From NCBI RefSeq assembly GCF_011067135.1, contig NZ_JAAMOW010000005.1, forward strand, positions 62,001 through 126,000: 64,000 bases of DNA, written 5' to 3'. The notes under the pieces are model-generated. The model was not told the DNA's origin and ran no database searches. It was given only the letters and a program-made list of their open reading frames with translations. Within the stretch, counting starts at the first letter, position 1, and every line of letters starts with the position of its first letter. Shown one piece after another: positions 7,323-15,680 of the stretch. The position numbers and the translations under genes were made by a program. Source of the DNA: Solimonas terrae. GTDB lineage: Bacteria > Pseudomonadota > Gammaproteobacteria > Nevskiales > Nevskiaceae.

Positions 7323-8816
7323 TCATTCCTGAAGCACGGTCAGTTCGGCGACGTCGTTGTCGTAGTAGGGATTGCCGGCTGTCGGCGGAAAGTCCGGCGA
7401 GCGTTCGCCGTCGCGGCCGTCGAGCAGCAGGTATTCGAAATCGACCGGGCCACGGCTCTGCGGCACGTCGGCTTCGCTGATCGTCTGGCCGGCGGCGCTG
7501 TAGACGAGATGGAAAGCCGGAACGTCGGTGACGGCGCCGCCCTTGACGATCAGGCGCAGCTTGTCGAGCGCCGGCGAGTAGCCGCCGCTGGCGTTGTCGA
7601 GCACCATCGCGTCCGTGCGATCCTGCTGGTAGGTGACCGTGCGCGTGAGGCCGTCGCCACCCGGCGGCGTGCAGGCCTGGCGGATCACCACCGAGAACGG
7701 TCCGTCGGGGGCCATCGCCGCGAAGTTGCTGGCGCTGATCTGGAAGTTGTCGTCGAGGTTGATGTCGAAACTCGTGCTGTCGTCGAGTTCGTAGTCGAGT
7801 TCGGGGATCGCCGGCGGATTGGAGCCGGCGATGACCTCGCAGACGCTGCTGAACTGCACCGCGAAGTCGACGTGGTACTTGTGCGCGAACAGATGCAGGT
7901 TCCTGACCAGGGTCACTGCCGGTCCGCCATCGGGCAGCGTGAACGTGGCGCCGATCGCAACCGGGTTGCCGGATGTCGGCAGGTGCGCCGGGGCCAGGTA
8001 ATGCGCGGTGCCGGCGCTGAGCGTGACGATGCTGCCTTGCGGCGTCGAGCTGCCGGGCTGCGGCATGCCGTCGACCGACCATTGCGGCGTCAGCGTGCTG
8101 AAGTCGTGCGGGTGGCTGCGATCCGGCAGGTAGGTCGCACCGACCGGGCCGTCGTCGGCCTGCACCGGATCGTATTGCACGACCTGCAGATCGACCTGCT
8201 GATTGACGAACGCTGCCGGCTTGCTGACCAGCAGATCGAGATAGGCGAAGAAGCTGTAGTCGGTGAAATGGGTGGTCGTCACCGCGAAGCTGCCTGCGGC
8301 CGTGTCGACCTGGCCGCCGTCGAGGATCTGCCATTCGCCGTCGCCGGTCTGGAAGGCGGCGCCGATCTGCGACAGGGCGCTGCCGGACGGCTGGGCGTCC
8401 GGCGGTGTGTAGCGCAGCGTGATCGGTGCAGCGAAGCTCTGCCCGTCCGGCGTGAGCCGATAGGCGAGGCCGAGGCCGCCCGGCGCCTGATTGTCGATCG
8501 GCTGGATGCCGATCGTCGTGTCCTGCGTCAGCGAACCGGATGGAATCGTCAGCGTCAACACGCCGTCGCGTGACGTCAGGCTGCCGCCAGCCGGCCCGAT
8601 CACGGCAGTGCTCGGCGGTGCTGCCGGCGCGCCGACATCGGTGACGGCCGGCAATGCGTCGCCGTCCCCTGATCCACCACCATCACCGCTGCCACCATTG
8701 CCGCTGCCGCTGCCGCTGCCGCTGCCGTTGCCGCCGCCGCAGGCGACGAGCAGCAGTCCGAGCAGCAATGCCGCGGCGAGGCGGCTGCGAATCGTGAGAG
8801 ATCTGGTATTCGACAT
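7323..8816 (-). CDS. large lipoprotein with ZU5-like segment, unknown function
   Basis: A 497-residue predicted lipoprotein. The lipobox LLLVACGGG follows a hydrophobic signal, and a long Gly/Ser linker (GSGS repeats, about 8690-8745) tethers the body. Residues 70-150 (AVIGPAGGSLTSRDGVLTLTI, IPSGSLTQDTTIGIQP and a TLRYTPPDAQP strand) resemble ZU5/GPS-associated beta domains of bacterial surface proteins. The rest looks beta-rich, without a recognised domain. GGGGA precedes the ATG at a suitable distance. It lies 43 bp upstream of the OmpA-family gene on the same strand. Function unknown. Confidence 0.78.
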   Translation of the reverse strand: MSNTRSLTIRSRLAAALLLGLLLVACGGGNGSGSGSGSGNGGSGDGGGSGDGDALPAVTDVGAPAAPPSTAVIGPAGGSLTSRDGVLTLTIPSGSLTQDTTIGIQPIDNQAPGGLGLAYRLTPDGQSFAAPITLRYTPPDAQPSGSALSQIGAAFQTGDGEWQILDGGQVDTAAGSFAVTTTHFTDYSFFAYLDLLVSKPAAFVNQQVDLQVVQYDPVQADDGPVGATYLPDRSHPHDFSTLTPQWSVDGMPQPGSSTPQGSIVTLSAGTAHYLAPAHLPTSGNPVAIGATFTLPDGGPAVTLVRNLHLFAHKYHVDFAVQFSSVCEVIAGSNPPAIPELDYELDDSTSFDINLDDNFQISASNFAAMAPDGPFSVVIRQACTPPGGDGLTRTVTYQQDRTDAMVLDNASGGYSPALDKLRLIVKGGAVTDVPAFHLVYSAAGQTISEADVPQSRGPVDFEYLLLDGRDGERSPDFPPTAGNPYYDNDVAELTVLQE

Positions 8817-8837
8817 GAAAATTTCCCCGTTGCGTGT

Positions 8838-9440
8838 TCAGACTTGGAGATCGTGCAGCGCGTCGCTCGGCAGCTGCAGCAGCGAGCCGGCGACAGCGCC
8901 GACCACGAGTGCGAGAACGATTGCGGCGATGATCACGGCCGCCGCATAGCGCCCGGCCTGCCCGGGCGGCGCCTGCATCAGCGGCGGCAGTCCGAGATAG
9001 AGCAGGTAAAGGCTGTACAGGCCGGCGGCTGTGGCGAGCAGCGACAGCGCCGGGAGCAGATGGAACAGCCCCCCCAGCCAGGCCGGCGTCGCGGCATAGG
9101 CGGAGAGCTTGATGGCCTGCATCGCGTCGGGGCGCGCCGAAAAATGCGCCGAAAACGCGTCGATCAGCTTGGCGAGCACGAACACGGCGAACAGCGTCAG
9201 GCCGTAGCTGACCAGTGCGTGTGCGAGACCGGATGGCAGCGGCACGCGATAGTGGCCGAGCCGCGGTACATCGATGCCGATCAGCGACATGCCGATGAAG
9301 GAACAGGCCGGCCCGATCGCGGCCAGTGGCAGCACATGACGCGCGTACAACTCGCGTGTCGTCTGCGGTTCGCAGGCGATCTGCTGCCAGGCGATGCGCG
9401 GCGCGATCAGCAACTGCCAGAGCCTGTGTGCCTGGGACAT
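8838..9440 (-). CDS. Yip1-family inner-membrane protein
   Basis: A 200-residue protein with about five hydrophobic helices and a short cytoplasmic N-terminus (MSQAHRLWQLLIAPRIAWQQI), typical of bacterial Yip1-domain proteins. The W-x-x-I and late Pro-containing helix layout also fit. Their function is poorly known. The ATG at 9440 is preferred because GGAG lies about 8 bases upstream; an upstream in-frame ATG at 9467 lacks such a site. It is transcribed divergently from the kinase gene and shares the 373-bp intergenic region with it. Confidence 0.72.
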   Translation of the reverse strand: MSQAHRLWQLLIAPRIAWQQIACEPQTTRELYARHVLPLAAIGPACSFIGMSLIGIDVPRLGHYRVPLPSGLAHALVSYGLTLFAVFVLAKLIDAFSAHFSARPDAMQAIKLSAYAATPAWLGGLFHLLPALSLLATAAGLYSLYLLYLGLPPLMQAPPGQAGRYAAAVIIAAIVLALVVGAVAGSLLQLPSDALHDLQV

Positions 9441-9683
9441 GGTGGTCGCTCCGGCTTCAGACGTCATGCCCGATTTCGAGCGCGTGCGGAAACGGCGCGG
9501 GGAAGTGGCCGCCGCGCAGGCGCTTCGAGCCGCTCCCTGGACACGGGCCACCAGGGGTGGTCCGGATTCGCTTCGACATGGCATTTCTCCCGATTGATGC
9601 GTGGCGATTCAGCGTGGCGGTCGACGGCTGGTGGATCGCCGCTGCCGACGTGTCGCAGGCTGCGCGACTGGCGGTCCGGAGTC

Positions 9684-9712
9684 CTGACAAAAAACTGACA
9701 AATCGCCGACAA
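9684..9712. promoter_or_regulatory. three direct repeats with 11-bp phasing (candidate operator)
   Basis: CTGACAA occurs at 9684-9690 and 9695-9701, and CCGACAA at 9706-9712, each separated by four bases. Direct repeats at an 11-bp step are the arrangement bound by tandem OmpR/PhoB-type winged-helix dimers. The gene downstream encodes exactly such a DNA-binding domain, so autoregulation is a reasonable inference. The repeats lie 102-130 bp before the kinase start and within the divergent region. Confidence 0.5.
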
Positions 9713-9732
9713 ATGCCGGTTGCGCGGCATTT
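9711..9732. repeat. perfect 8-bp inverted repeat
   Basis: AAATGCCG (9711-9718) and CGGCATTT (9725-9732) flank a 6-nt spacer. The dyad overlaps the last direct repeat by two bases. It could be an operator half-site pair or a hairpin; there is no U-tract after it, so a terminator for the + strand is less likely. Confidence 0.45.
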
Positions 9733-9813
9733 CCGTGAACCGCATCACGGTCTGCAGGGGTGTCATCGCCAGACAGCGCTGCCATACTCGGCCGGCGACC
9801 GAGGGGAGCCGAC

Positions 9814-12800
9814 GTGGAAGCTGCGGAGTCGTCAGGCGGCCTGCGCCGCTGGCAGTTCGGGGAATTGGTGCTCGACGAGCGCACGCTGGAACTGAGCCTG
9901 CGTGGTCAGGTACTGCGCATGCACCGCAAGCCGCTGCAGGTGCTGCTGCATCTGCTGCAGCATGCCGACGAAGTCGTGACCAAGGACGAACTGGCCGAGG
10001 CCTGCTGGCCGGGTCGCATCCTGTCCGATACCGTGCTGAGTACCACGATCAAGCGTCTGCGCGCAGTGCTCGGCGACGACGGCCAGCAGATCATCAAGAC
10101 GGTACACGGCTTCGGCTATCGCTTCGTGGCGCCGGTGTCGGTCGAACTGCTGGCAGCTGAAGCACCGCCGCGCCTGGCGCTGGCGCCCGGCGATCATCCG
10201 CCGTTGCGGCCGACCTGGTCGCTTGTCGAGCGGATCGGCGGCGGTGGCAGCGGCGAAGTCTGGCGCGTCTGCCAGGACCGCACCGGCGAGCAACGCGTGT
10301 TCAAGTTCGCGGTCGACGGCGCGGCGCTGCGCGGACTCAAACGCGAGGTCACGCTGTATCGGGTGCTGCACGACAGTCTCGGCGACCATGCGCATCTGCT
10401 GAAGGTGCTCGACTGGAATCTGGAGCGCGCGCCGTTCTTCATTGAAACCGAATACGAAGCACTCGGCAGTCTGCTGCAGTGGTCGCAGGCGCAGGGCGGA
10501 CTCCTGGAAGTACCGCGAGTGCAGCGCCTGAAAATGATCGCGCAGTGCGCCGAACTGCTCGCTTCGGCCCATCGCGTCGGCGTGCTGCACAAGGATCTGA
10601 AGCCGTCGAACGTGCTGGTCTCGGGGCAGGCGCCGGACTGGCAGATCAGGCTCGGCGACTTCGGCAGCGGTGGCATGCTCGATGCGCAGCGCCTGCACGC
10701 GCTCGGCATCACCCGTCTCGGCTTCACGCAGACGGTCGCCGCCTTCGACACCAGCGGCACCCCGCTGTATCTGGCGCCGGAAGTGCTGAGCGGACAGCCG
10801 TCGACGCTGCAATCGGACATTTATGCGCTCGGTGTCATGCTCTATCAGGCCGTGGTCGGCGACTGGAGCCGACCGCTGGCACCAGGCTGGGAACGGCAGG
10901 TCGACGACGAGACCCTGCGCGAGGACATCGCCGCCGCCGTTGACGGCGATCCGGCACGTCGCCTTGCCGATGCCGGCGAGCTTGCACGTCGCCTGCGGCG
11001 GCTCGACGAGCGACGCAACGAACGAGAGGCCCGAAAGCACGCGGCCGCCGAACAGGAGGAGTTTCAGCGCCGCCTGGAGCGTGCCGAATTGCGGCGGCGC
11101 TGGGCCCTGGCCTTGGCGGCCGTGCTGGTGCTCGGCATCGCCGCCGTGCTGGCGCTGTACGTGCAACTGCTCGGCAGCCAGCAACAGCGCCTGGCTGCGC
11201 TTGGCAAAGCGCGCGACGAAGCCGACATCTCGCACCAGGTGACCGACTACGTGGTCTCGCTGTTCGATGCCGCAAGTCCCGAGAAGAGTGGTGGCCGGCT
11301 GCTCGAGCCGCGCAAGCTCGTTGATCTCGGTCAGTCGCAGATCGAAAGCCGCTTCCGCGACCGACCGCAGTTGCGGGCGCGGATGCTCGGTACCGTCGGC
11401 GCACTGTATTGCAGCCTCGGGGTGCCGGATCGCTGTCAGGCCGATCTCGAACAGGCGCTTGCGTTGCAGAAGGGCGATCCCGAGGCTGATCCGCTGCAGA
11501 CGGCCGAACTGCTGGGCAAACTCGGGCGGGCGTATGCCGGCGAGGCACGGTGGGCGGACGACGAGCGGATGCAGCGACAGGCGCTGGCGATTTACGAAGC
11601 GCGCCTGAACGACACCCATGACCCGCGCATCGCGGAACGTCTGGCCGCGCTGGGCGATGCCCTGCAATCCGAACAGAAGACAACCGAGAGCATCGAGGTG
11701 CTCGAACGCGCGCGCAAGCTGGCGCGCGGTGCCGATGGCAAGGACCGGCTCGAATCGGCGGATGTTCTCGGCCTGCTCGCACAGAGCTACGTGCTGGCCG
11801 GGCGGACCGACGATGCGATCGCACTGGCGGCGCAGCGCAGCGCCCTGGTGCGGACGCAGGTCGGCGCCGACGATCTGCGCTACTACGATGCGCAGTCCGA
11901 TCAGGCCATCGTGCTGATGGACGCCGAGCGTTATGCCGAAGCCGAACCGATCGAACGTGCGGTGCTTGACGGCTACCTGAAGGTCTACAGCGCCGACAGT
12001 CGCCAGGTGCTCGACGTCGAGGGCAATCTCGCGGTCATACTCGATGGCGAGAACAAGGACGCCGAGTCGCTGAAATGGATGCGCGCGATCGTTGATGCCA
12101 GCAGGCGGCTGGGTCGCACCGGCGACTCCGAGTACGCGACCGAACTCGTCAATCTCGGCGAGCTGGAGGAAACCTGGGGCGATTATCCGTCGGCGCTTGA
12201 ACATCTGCGCGGCGCCTATGAGATCGCGCGGCGCCACGACCGGGAGGATTCGGTTCAGGTGCTGACGATGCGTGTCAGTCTGGCGCGCGTGCTGACGAGG
12301 ATGGGCCGCGCGCGCGAGGCCCTGCCGCTGCTGCAGCCGGAACTCGCCGGCAACCTGAACGGCCAGATCGCCGATCTCGAGCGCGGTCGTCGTCTGCTGG
12401 AACTCGCGGCCTGCTATCGCGATCTCGGCCGCCCGCAGCTCGCGGCACAGACCTACGATGCCGCCGAAACCCATTTTCGCAAGACGATGCCGGAATTCGC
12501 GATGGCGAAGATCGCGGTGCTGTCCGGTCGCGCGCGCCTGGCGCTGCATGAGCATCGCTATGGTCAGGCACTGGTCATGCTGCAACAGCTCGTCGACACC
12601 GATCACGCCGGCGAAAAGAGCGTGTCGCCGGGCACGCTGTACGACGAGGTCGGCGAGGCGCAGGCACTGCTCGGCCTGAAGCGTCGCGAGGAAGCGGTGA
12701 AGCTGCTCGCCGGCATTCGCGGCGATGTCGAGCGCGAACTCGCGCCGATCCATCCGGCACGCCTTGCGCTCGAACGGATACTCGGCACATCGGCTGGCAC

Positions 12801-12816
12801 ACTGCGGCACGGCTGA
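9814..12816 (+). CDS. winged-helix / Ser-Thr protein kinase / TPR membrane protein
   Basis: A 1000-residue protein with an unusual domain order. Residues 10-106 are an OmpR/PhoB-type winged helix (RGQVLRMHRKPLQVLLHLLQ, then KTVHGFGYRF). Residues 135-400 are a Hanks-type kinase with the expected residues: Gly loop RIGGGGSGEVW at 138, FKFA lysine, HKDLKPSN at 259, DFG at 282 and APE at 321. A transmembrane helix lies near 430-452. From about 480 the protein is a series of TPR-like helices on the far side of the membrane. The start is the GTG at 9814, behind GAGGGGA; an earlier GTG at 9760 has no such site. It resembles CadC/ToxR-style one-component regulators with a kinase inserted. Targets are unknown. 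Confidence 0.88.
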   Translation: MEAAESSGGLRRWQFGELVLDERTLELSLRGQVLRMHRKPLQVLLHLLQHADEVVTKDELAEACWPGRILSDTVLSTTIKRLRAVLGDDGQQIIKTVHGFGYRFVAPVSVELLAAEAPPRLALAPGDHPPLRPTWSLVERIGGGGSGEVWRVCQDRTGEQRVFKFAVDGAALRGLKREVTLYRVLHDSLGDHAHLLKVLDWNLERAPFFIETEYEALGSLLQWSQAQGGLLEVPRVQRLKMIAQCAELLASAHRVGVLHKDLKPSNVLVSGQAPDWQIRLGDFGSGGMLDAQRLHALGITRLGFTQTVAAFDTSGTPLYLAPEVLSGQPSTLQSDIYALGVMLYQAVVGDWSRPLAPGWERQVDDETLREDIAAAVDGDPARRLADAGELARRLRRLDERRNEREARKHAAAEQEEFQRRLERAELRRRWALALAAVLVLGIAAVLALYVQLLGSQQQRLAALGKARDEADISHQVTDYVVSLFDAASPEKSGGRLLEPRKLVDLGQSQIESRFRDRPQLRARMLGTVGALYCSLGVPDRCQADLEQALALQKGDPEADPLQTAELLGKLGRAYAGEARWADDERMQRQALAIYEARLNDTHDPRIAERLAALGDALQSEQKTTESIEVLERARKLARGADGKDRLESADVLGLLAQSYVLAGRTDDAIALAAQRSALVRTQVGADDLRYYDAQSDQAIVLMDAERYAEAEPIERAVLDGYLKVYSADSRQVLDVEGNLAVILDGENKDAESLKWMRAIVDASRRLGRTGDSEYATELVNLGELEETWGDYPSALEHLRGAYEIARRHDREDSVQVLTMRVSLARVLTRMGRAREALPLLQPELAGNLNGQIADLERGRRLLELAACYRDLGRPQLAAQTYDAAETHFRKTMPEFAMAKIAVLSGRARLALHEHRYGQALVMLQQLVDTDHAGEKSVSPGTLYDEVGEAQALLGLKRREEAVKLLAGIRGDVERELAPIHPARLALERILGTSAGTLRHG

Positions 12817-12872
12817 GCGCGAGATGCCGCTCTGCTACGCTGCCCGCCATCCGTCGCGATGATCTCCCGTCG

Positions 12873-14147
12873 ATGAGCAAGCAAGTGGCCGCGTGGTTGT
12901 TGTCCGAGCTGCCGGAACTGGAGCGCGCCGGCGTGCTCGACGCAGCCAGTGCCGCGCGCCTGCGTGCGCACTACGCCGAGGCGGGCAGCGACACGGTCGC
13001 GCCCGGCTTGTCGGCGACGCTGGGCGCGCTGCTGCTCGGCCTCGGCGTGATCCTGCTGGTTGCGCACAACTGGGACCAATGGGGTCGCGCGCTGCGCCTG
13101 CTGGTCGTCGCGTTGCCGCTGGCGGCGGGGCAGGCGGCCTGCGCATGGACGCTGTTCCGTCATCCGGATTCGCGGGGCTGGCGCGAATGCAGCGCCACGT
13201 TCGCGGCGCTCGCGTTCGCGGCGGCGCTGGCGCTGGTGTCACAGATATTCCAGCTCGGCGGCGCCCTCGATCGCTATCTGCTGGGCTGCGCGCTGGTCGG
13301 TCTGCCGCTGCTCTATGCGCTCGATTCCAGCGTGCTCGCCGTTCTGATCGGTGCGGCCCTGCTCGGCTGGGTCGGTGCGCAGGACGAGCGTATGCGGCAG
13401 CCGCTGCTGGTGCTGCTGGCGTTCGCTACCCTGCTGCCGCATGTGGTGAGCGTCTGGCGACGTGCTCCGCACTCGATGCGCAGTACCTGGCTGATTGGCT
13501 GGCTGGTGCCGCTGGTGTTTGCCGCGCTGAGCCTGACCATGCCGGCGATGCGCCAGTTCGCGGCGTTCTGGCTGAGCGCCTGGGCGCTGCTGCTGATTCA
13601 GCTCGACAGTGCGATCGGCGGCGAGGCGTCGCTGATCCGCCGGCCGCTGCGCGCCTACGGCGAGCTGGGCTGGGCGCTGGTCGCGCTGGCGGCAACCTTC
13701 CCCGATTTCTGGCGCGAGTCCTGGTTCGGCCAGGGCGGCGCCACCACGCTCTGGCAAACCGGCCTGGTCGCGATCCTGCTGCTCGCGCTCGGGCTGTTGT
13801 GCACCGTTCATGCACTGTGGCGCCGGCGGTGGCTGCTCGCCGCCCTCTCGCTGCCGATGCTGGTGACGGCGAGCACGCAGGCGGGCTTCGGCGCGCCGCC
13901 GGCATCGCTGCTGGCACTGCTGTTCAACGCCTACGTGCTGGCGATCGGCATCGCGCTGATCAGCGAAGGCCTGCGCGCACAACGGCTGCGCGCCGTCAGC
14001 AGCGGCCTGACCCTGATTGCGGTGCTGGTGCTGCTGCGCTTCTTCGGCAGCGAGTGGTCGTTTGTCCTGCGCGGCGTCGCCTTCGTCGTGGTCGGGCTCG
14101 CGTTTCTCGCCGCCAATCTCTGGCTGCGGCGCAAGGTGCGCTCATGA
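12873..14147 (+). CDS. DUF2157 polytopic membrane protein
   Basis: A 424-residue protein with a short soluble N-terminal helical region (WLLSELPELERAGVLD..., residues 1-45) and then about 12 hydrophobic helices. This matches DUF2157 membrane proteins, including the conserved LLGLGVILLVAHNWDQWG segment. Function is unknown. The stop overlaps the next start as ATGA, so it is coupled to the GDYXXLXY gene. DUF2157 and GDYXXLXY proteins are commonly encoded side by side. Confidence 0.88.
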   Translation: MSKQVAAWLLSELPELERAGVLDAASAARLRAHYAEAGSDTVAPGLSATLGALLLGLGVILLVAHNWDQWGRALRLLVVALPLAAGQAACAWTLFRHPDSRGWRECSATFAALAFAAALALVSQIFQLGGALDRYLLGCALVGLPLLYALDSSVLAVLIGAALLGWVGAQDERMRQPLLVLLAFATLLPHVVSVWRRAPHSMRSTWLIGWLVPLVFAALSLTMPAMRQFAAFWLSAWALLLIQLDSAIGGEASLIRRPLRAYGELGWALVALAATFPDFWRESWFGQGGATTLWQTGLVAILLLALGLLCTVHALWRRRWLLAALSLPMLVTASTQAGFGAPPASLLALLFNAYVLAIGIALISEGLRAQRLRAVSSGLTLIAVLVLLRFFGSEWSFVLRGVAFVVVGLAFLAANLWLRRKVRS

Positions 14148-14713
14148 CACGCCTGAAACCGACCTGGCTGCTGCTCGCGCTCGCAATGCTGTTGCAGTGG
14201 GCACTGCCGGCGGGCGTCGCGCTGCACAGCGAAGCGATCCTGCGGAGCGGCACGCGCTACTACCTGCACACGGCGCCTGTGGATCCGCTCGACGCGTTTC
14301 GCGGCCGCTACGTCGCGCTGCGTTTCGCCGACGCCAGCGTTCGCCTGCCGGCAGGGCTGCCGTGGCGCGCGGACATGCGCGTCGCCGTGCCGCTGCACGT
14401 CGGACCCGATCACTTCGCCCGGTTCGGCACCCCGTCGCCGACGCCGCCGGCACAGGGCGATTACCTGATGGCGACGCTGCGCAACGTCGACGCCGACGGC
14501 GTGGCGAGCCTGGACTTGCCGTTCGATCGCTACTATCTGGACGAACGCGCGGCGCCGGCTGCAGAGCGCGCCTATCGCGCCGCGAACGCCGGCAAGACGT
14601 CCGCCGATGCCTATGTGACGATCCGCGTGCGCAACGGCGACGCGGTGCTGGAGGCGCTGTTCATCGACAACCTGCCGATCCAGCGCTATCTGGCCGGCTC
14701 GCTGCCGCATTGA
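14144..14713 (+). CDS. GDYXXLXY-family membrane-anchored protein
   Basis: A 189-residue protein with one N-terminal hydrophobic helix (LLLALAMLLQWALPAGVAL) and an extracytoplasmic beta-rich domain. It belongs to the GDYXXLXY family: the name-giving motif appears as FRGRYVALRF, with Arg in place of Asp. PVDPLDAFRG before it and a C-terminal VRNGDAVLEALFIDNLPI are also typical. Function is unknown. It is translated from an ATG overlapping the DUF2157 stop. Confidence 0.85.
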   Translation: MTRLKPTWLLLALAMLLQWALPAGVALHSEAILRSGTRYYLHTAPVDPLDAFRGRYVALRFADASVRLPAGLPWRADMRVAVPLHVGPDHFARFGTPSPTPPAQGDYLMATLRNVDADGVASLDLPFDRYYLDERAAPAAERAYRAANAGKTSADAYVTIRVRNGDAVLEALFIDNLPIQRYLAGSLPH

Positions 14714-14780
14714 ATTCGCGCAGCGAAATCGCGAATGAATTGGCGCAGCGCGACCGCACTGCGGATCGACGGGCCTGTGC

Positions 14781-15665
14781 TCAGTCGCTGCTGCCGCCTT
14801 CCTGCACGGCCAGCGCGTAAAGCTCCTTCTTGCGGGCGCCGCTGATTTCCGCGGCGAGCCGCGCGGCACTCGATGCCGGCAGGCTGCCGAGCAGGATGCG
14901 CAGGATGCGTTCACCTTCGGCCTGGCGTTGATCGACGGCATCGGGCGCGCCGCCGACGATCAGCACGAACTCGCCGCGGCGACGGTTGTCATCGGCTTGC
15001 AACCACGCGGCCACCTCCGCTGCGCTGGCGCTGTGACTTTCTTCGTAGAGCTTGGTCAGTTCGCGCGCCAGACACAGCGGCCGTTCGGCGCCGAGCACCG
15101 TGACGATGTCGGCAACGCAGTCGGCGATGCGATGACTGGATTCGTACAGGATCAGGGTGCGCGACTCCGGCGCCAGCGCCGTCAGCCGCTCGCGGCGCGC
15201 CGAGGTCCGGGACGGCAGAAAGCCTTCGAACACGAAGCGATCGCTCGGCAGTCCCGAGATCGACAGCGCCGCGATCGCCGCGCACGGGCCGGGGATCGTC
15301 ACGACCGGCACGTTCGCCGCGCGTGCCGCACGCACCAGCGCAAAACCGGGATCGGAAACCAGCGGCGTGCCGGCGTCCGACACCAGTGCCAGCGCATCGC
15401 CGCCGCGCAGACGCTCGACCAGCCTGGCGCAGATCTCGTCCTCGTTGTGTTCGTGTACCGCGATCAGGGCCTTGTGGATGCCGAAACGCGTCAGCAGGTT
15501 GGCGGTCGTGCGCGTGTCCTCGGCGCAGATCGCGGCGACCCCTTCGAGTACGTCCTGTGCGCGCGGCGTCAGATCGCCGAGGTTGCCGATCGGCGTGGCG
15601 ACCACGTACAGATGGCCGGCCACCAGTTTGGTCGGGCTGCTCAAGGGGAAAGGCAAAACGGGCAT
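14781..15665 (-). CDS. rsmI: 16S rRNA 2'-O-ribose C1402 methyltransferase
   Basis: A 294-residue SAM-dependent methyltransferase of the tetrapyrrole-methylase fold that modifies C1402 in the ribosomal P site. Family motifs are clear: YVVATPIGNLGDLTPRA, CAEDTRTT, ALVSDAGTPLVSDPG, IPGPCAAIAAL and a late LARELTKLYEE. The ATG at 15665 gives the standard N-terminus; the longer open frame would run into the divergent lpoA gene. It is divergent from the LppC gene with only 15 bp between the start codons. The E. coli rsmI-lpoA-yraN-diaA arrangement is the same. Confidence 0.96.
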   Translation of the reverse strand: MPVLPFPLSSPTKLVAGHLYVVATPIGNLGDLTPRAQDVLEGVAAICAEDTRTTANLLTRFGIHKALIAVHEHNEDEICARLVERLRGGDALALVSDAGTPLVSDPGFALVRAARAANVPVVTIPGPCAAIAALSISGLPSDRFVFEGFLPSRTSARRERLTALAPESRTLILYESSHRIADCVADIVTVLGAERPLCLARELTKLYEESHSASAAEVAAWLQADDNRRRGEFVLIVGGAPDAVDQRQAEGERILRILLGSLPASSAARLAAEISGARKKELYALAVQEGGSSD

Positions 15666-15680
15666 GTCATACTTGGCATT

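Larger units (their letters stand above)
9441..9813. other. 373-bp divergent intergenic region
   Basis: No gene is supported between the Yip1-family gene and the kinase gene. The right half is AT-richer than its surroundings. It holds three phased direct repeats and a perfect 8-bp dyad, both listed separately. The left part has only short frames with unlikely composition. A ribosome-binding site (GAGGGGA, 9801-9807) lies just before the kinase start. Confidence 0.6.

Noticed and set aside
8690-8750. Short tandem repeats that could be read as a microsatellite or array
   Set aside because: They code for a Gly/Ser linker behind the lipobox of the lipoprotein.
9832-12810. A 992-residue open frame on the - strand opposite the kinase gene
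   Set aside because: Codon-position GC favours the + strand gene, which has a full set of kinase motifs. The opposite frame has no domain and is a GC-rich shadow.
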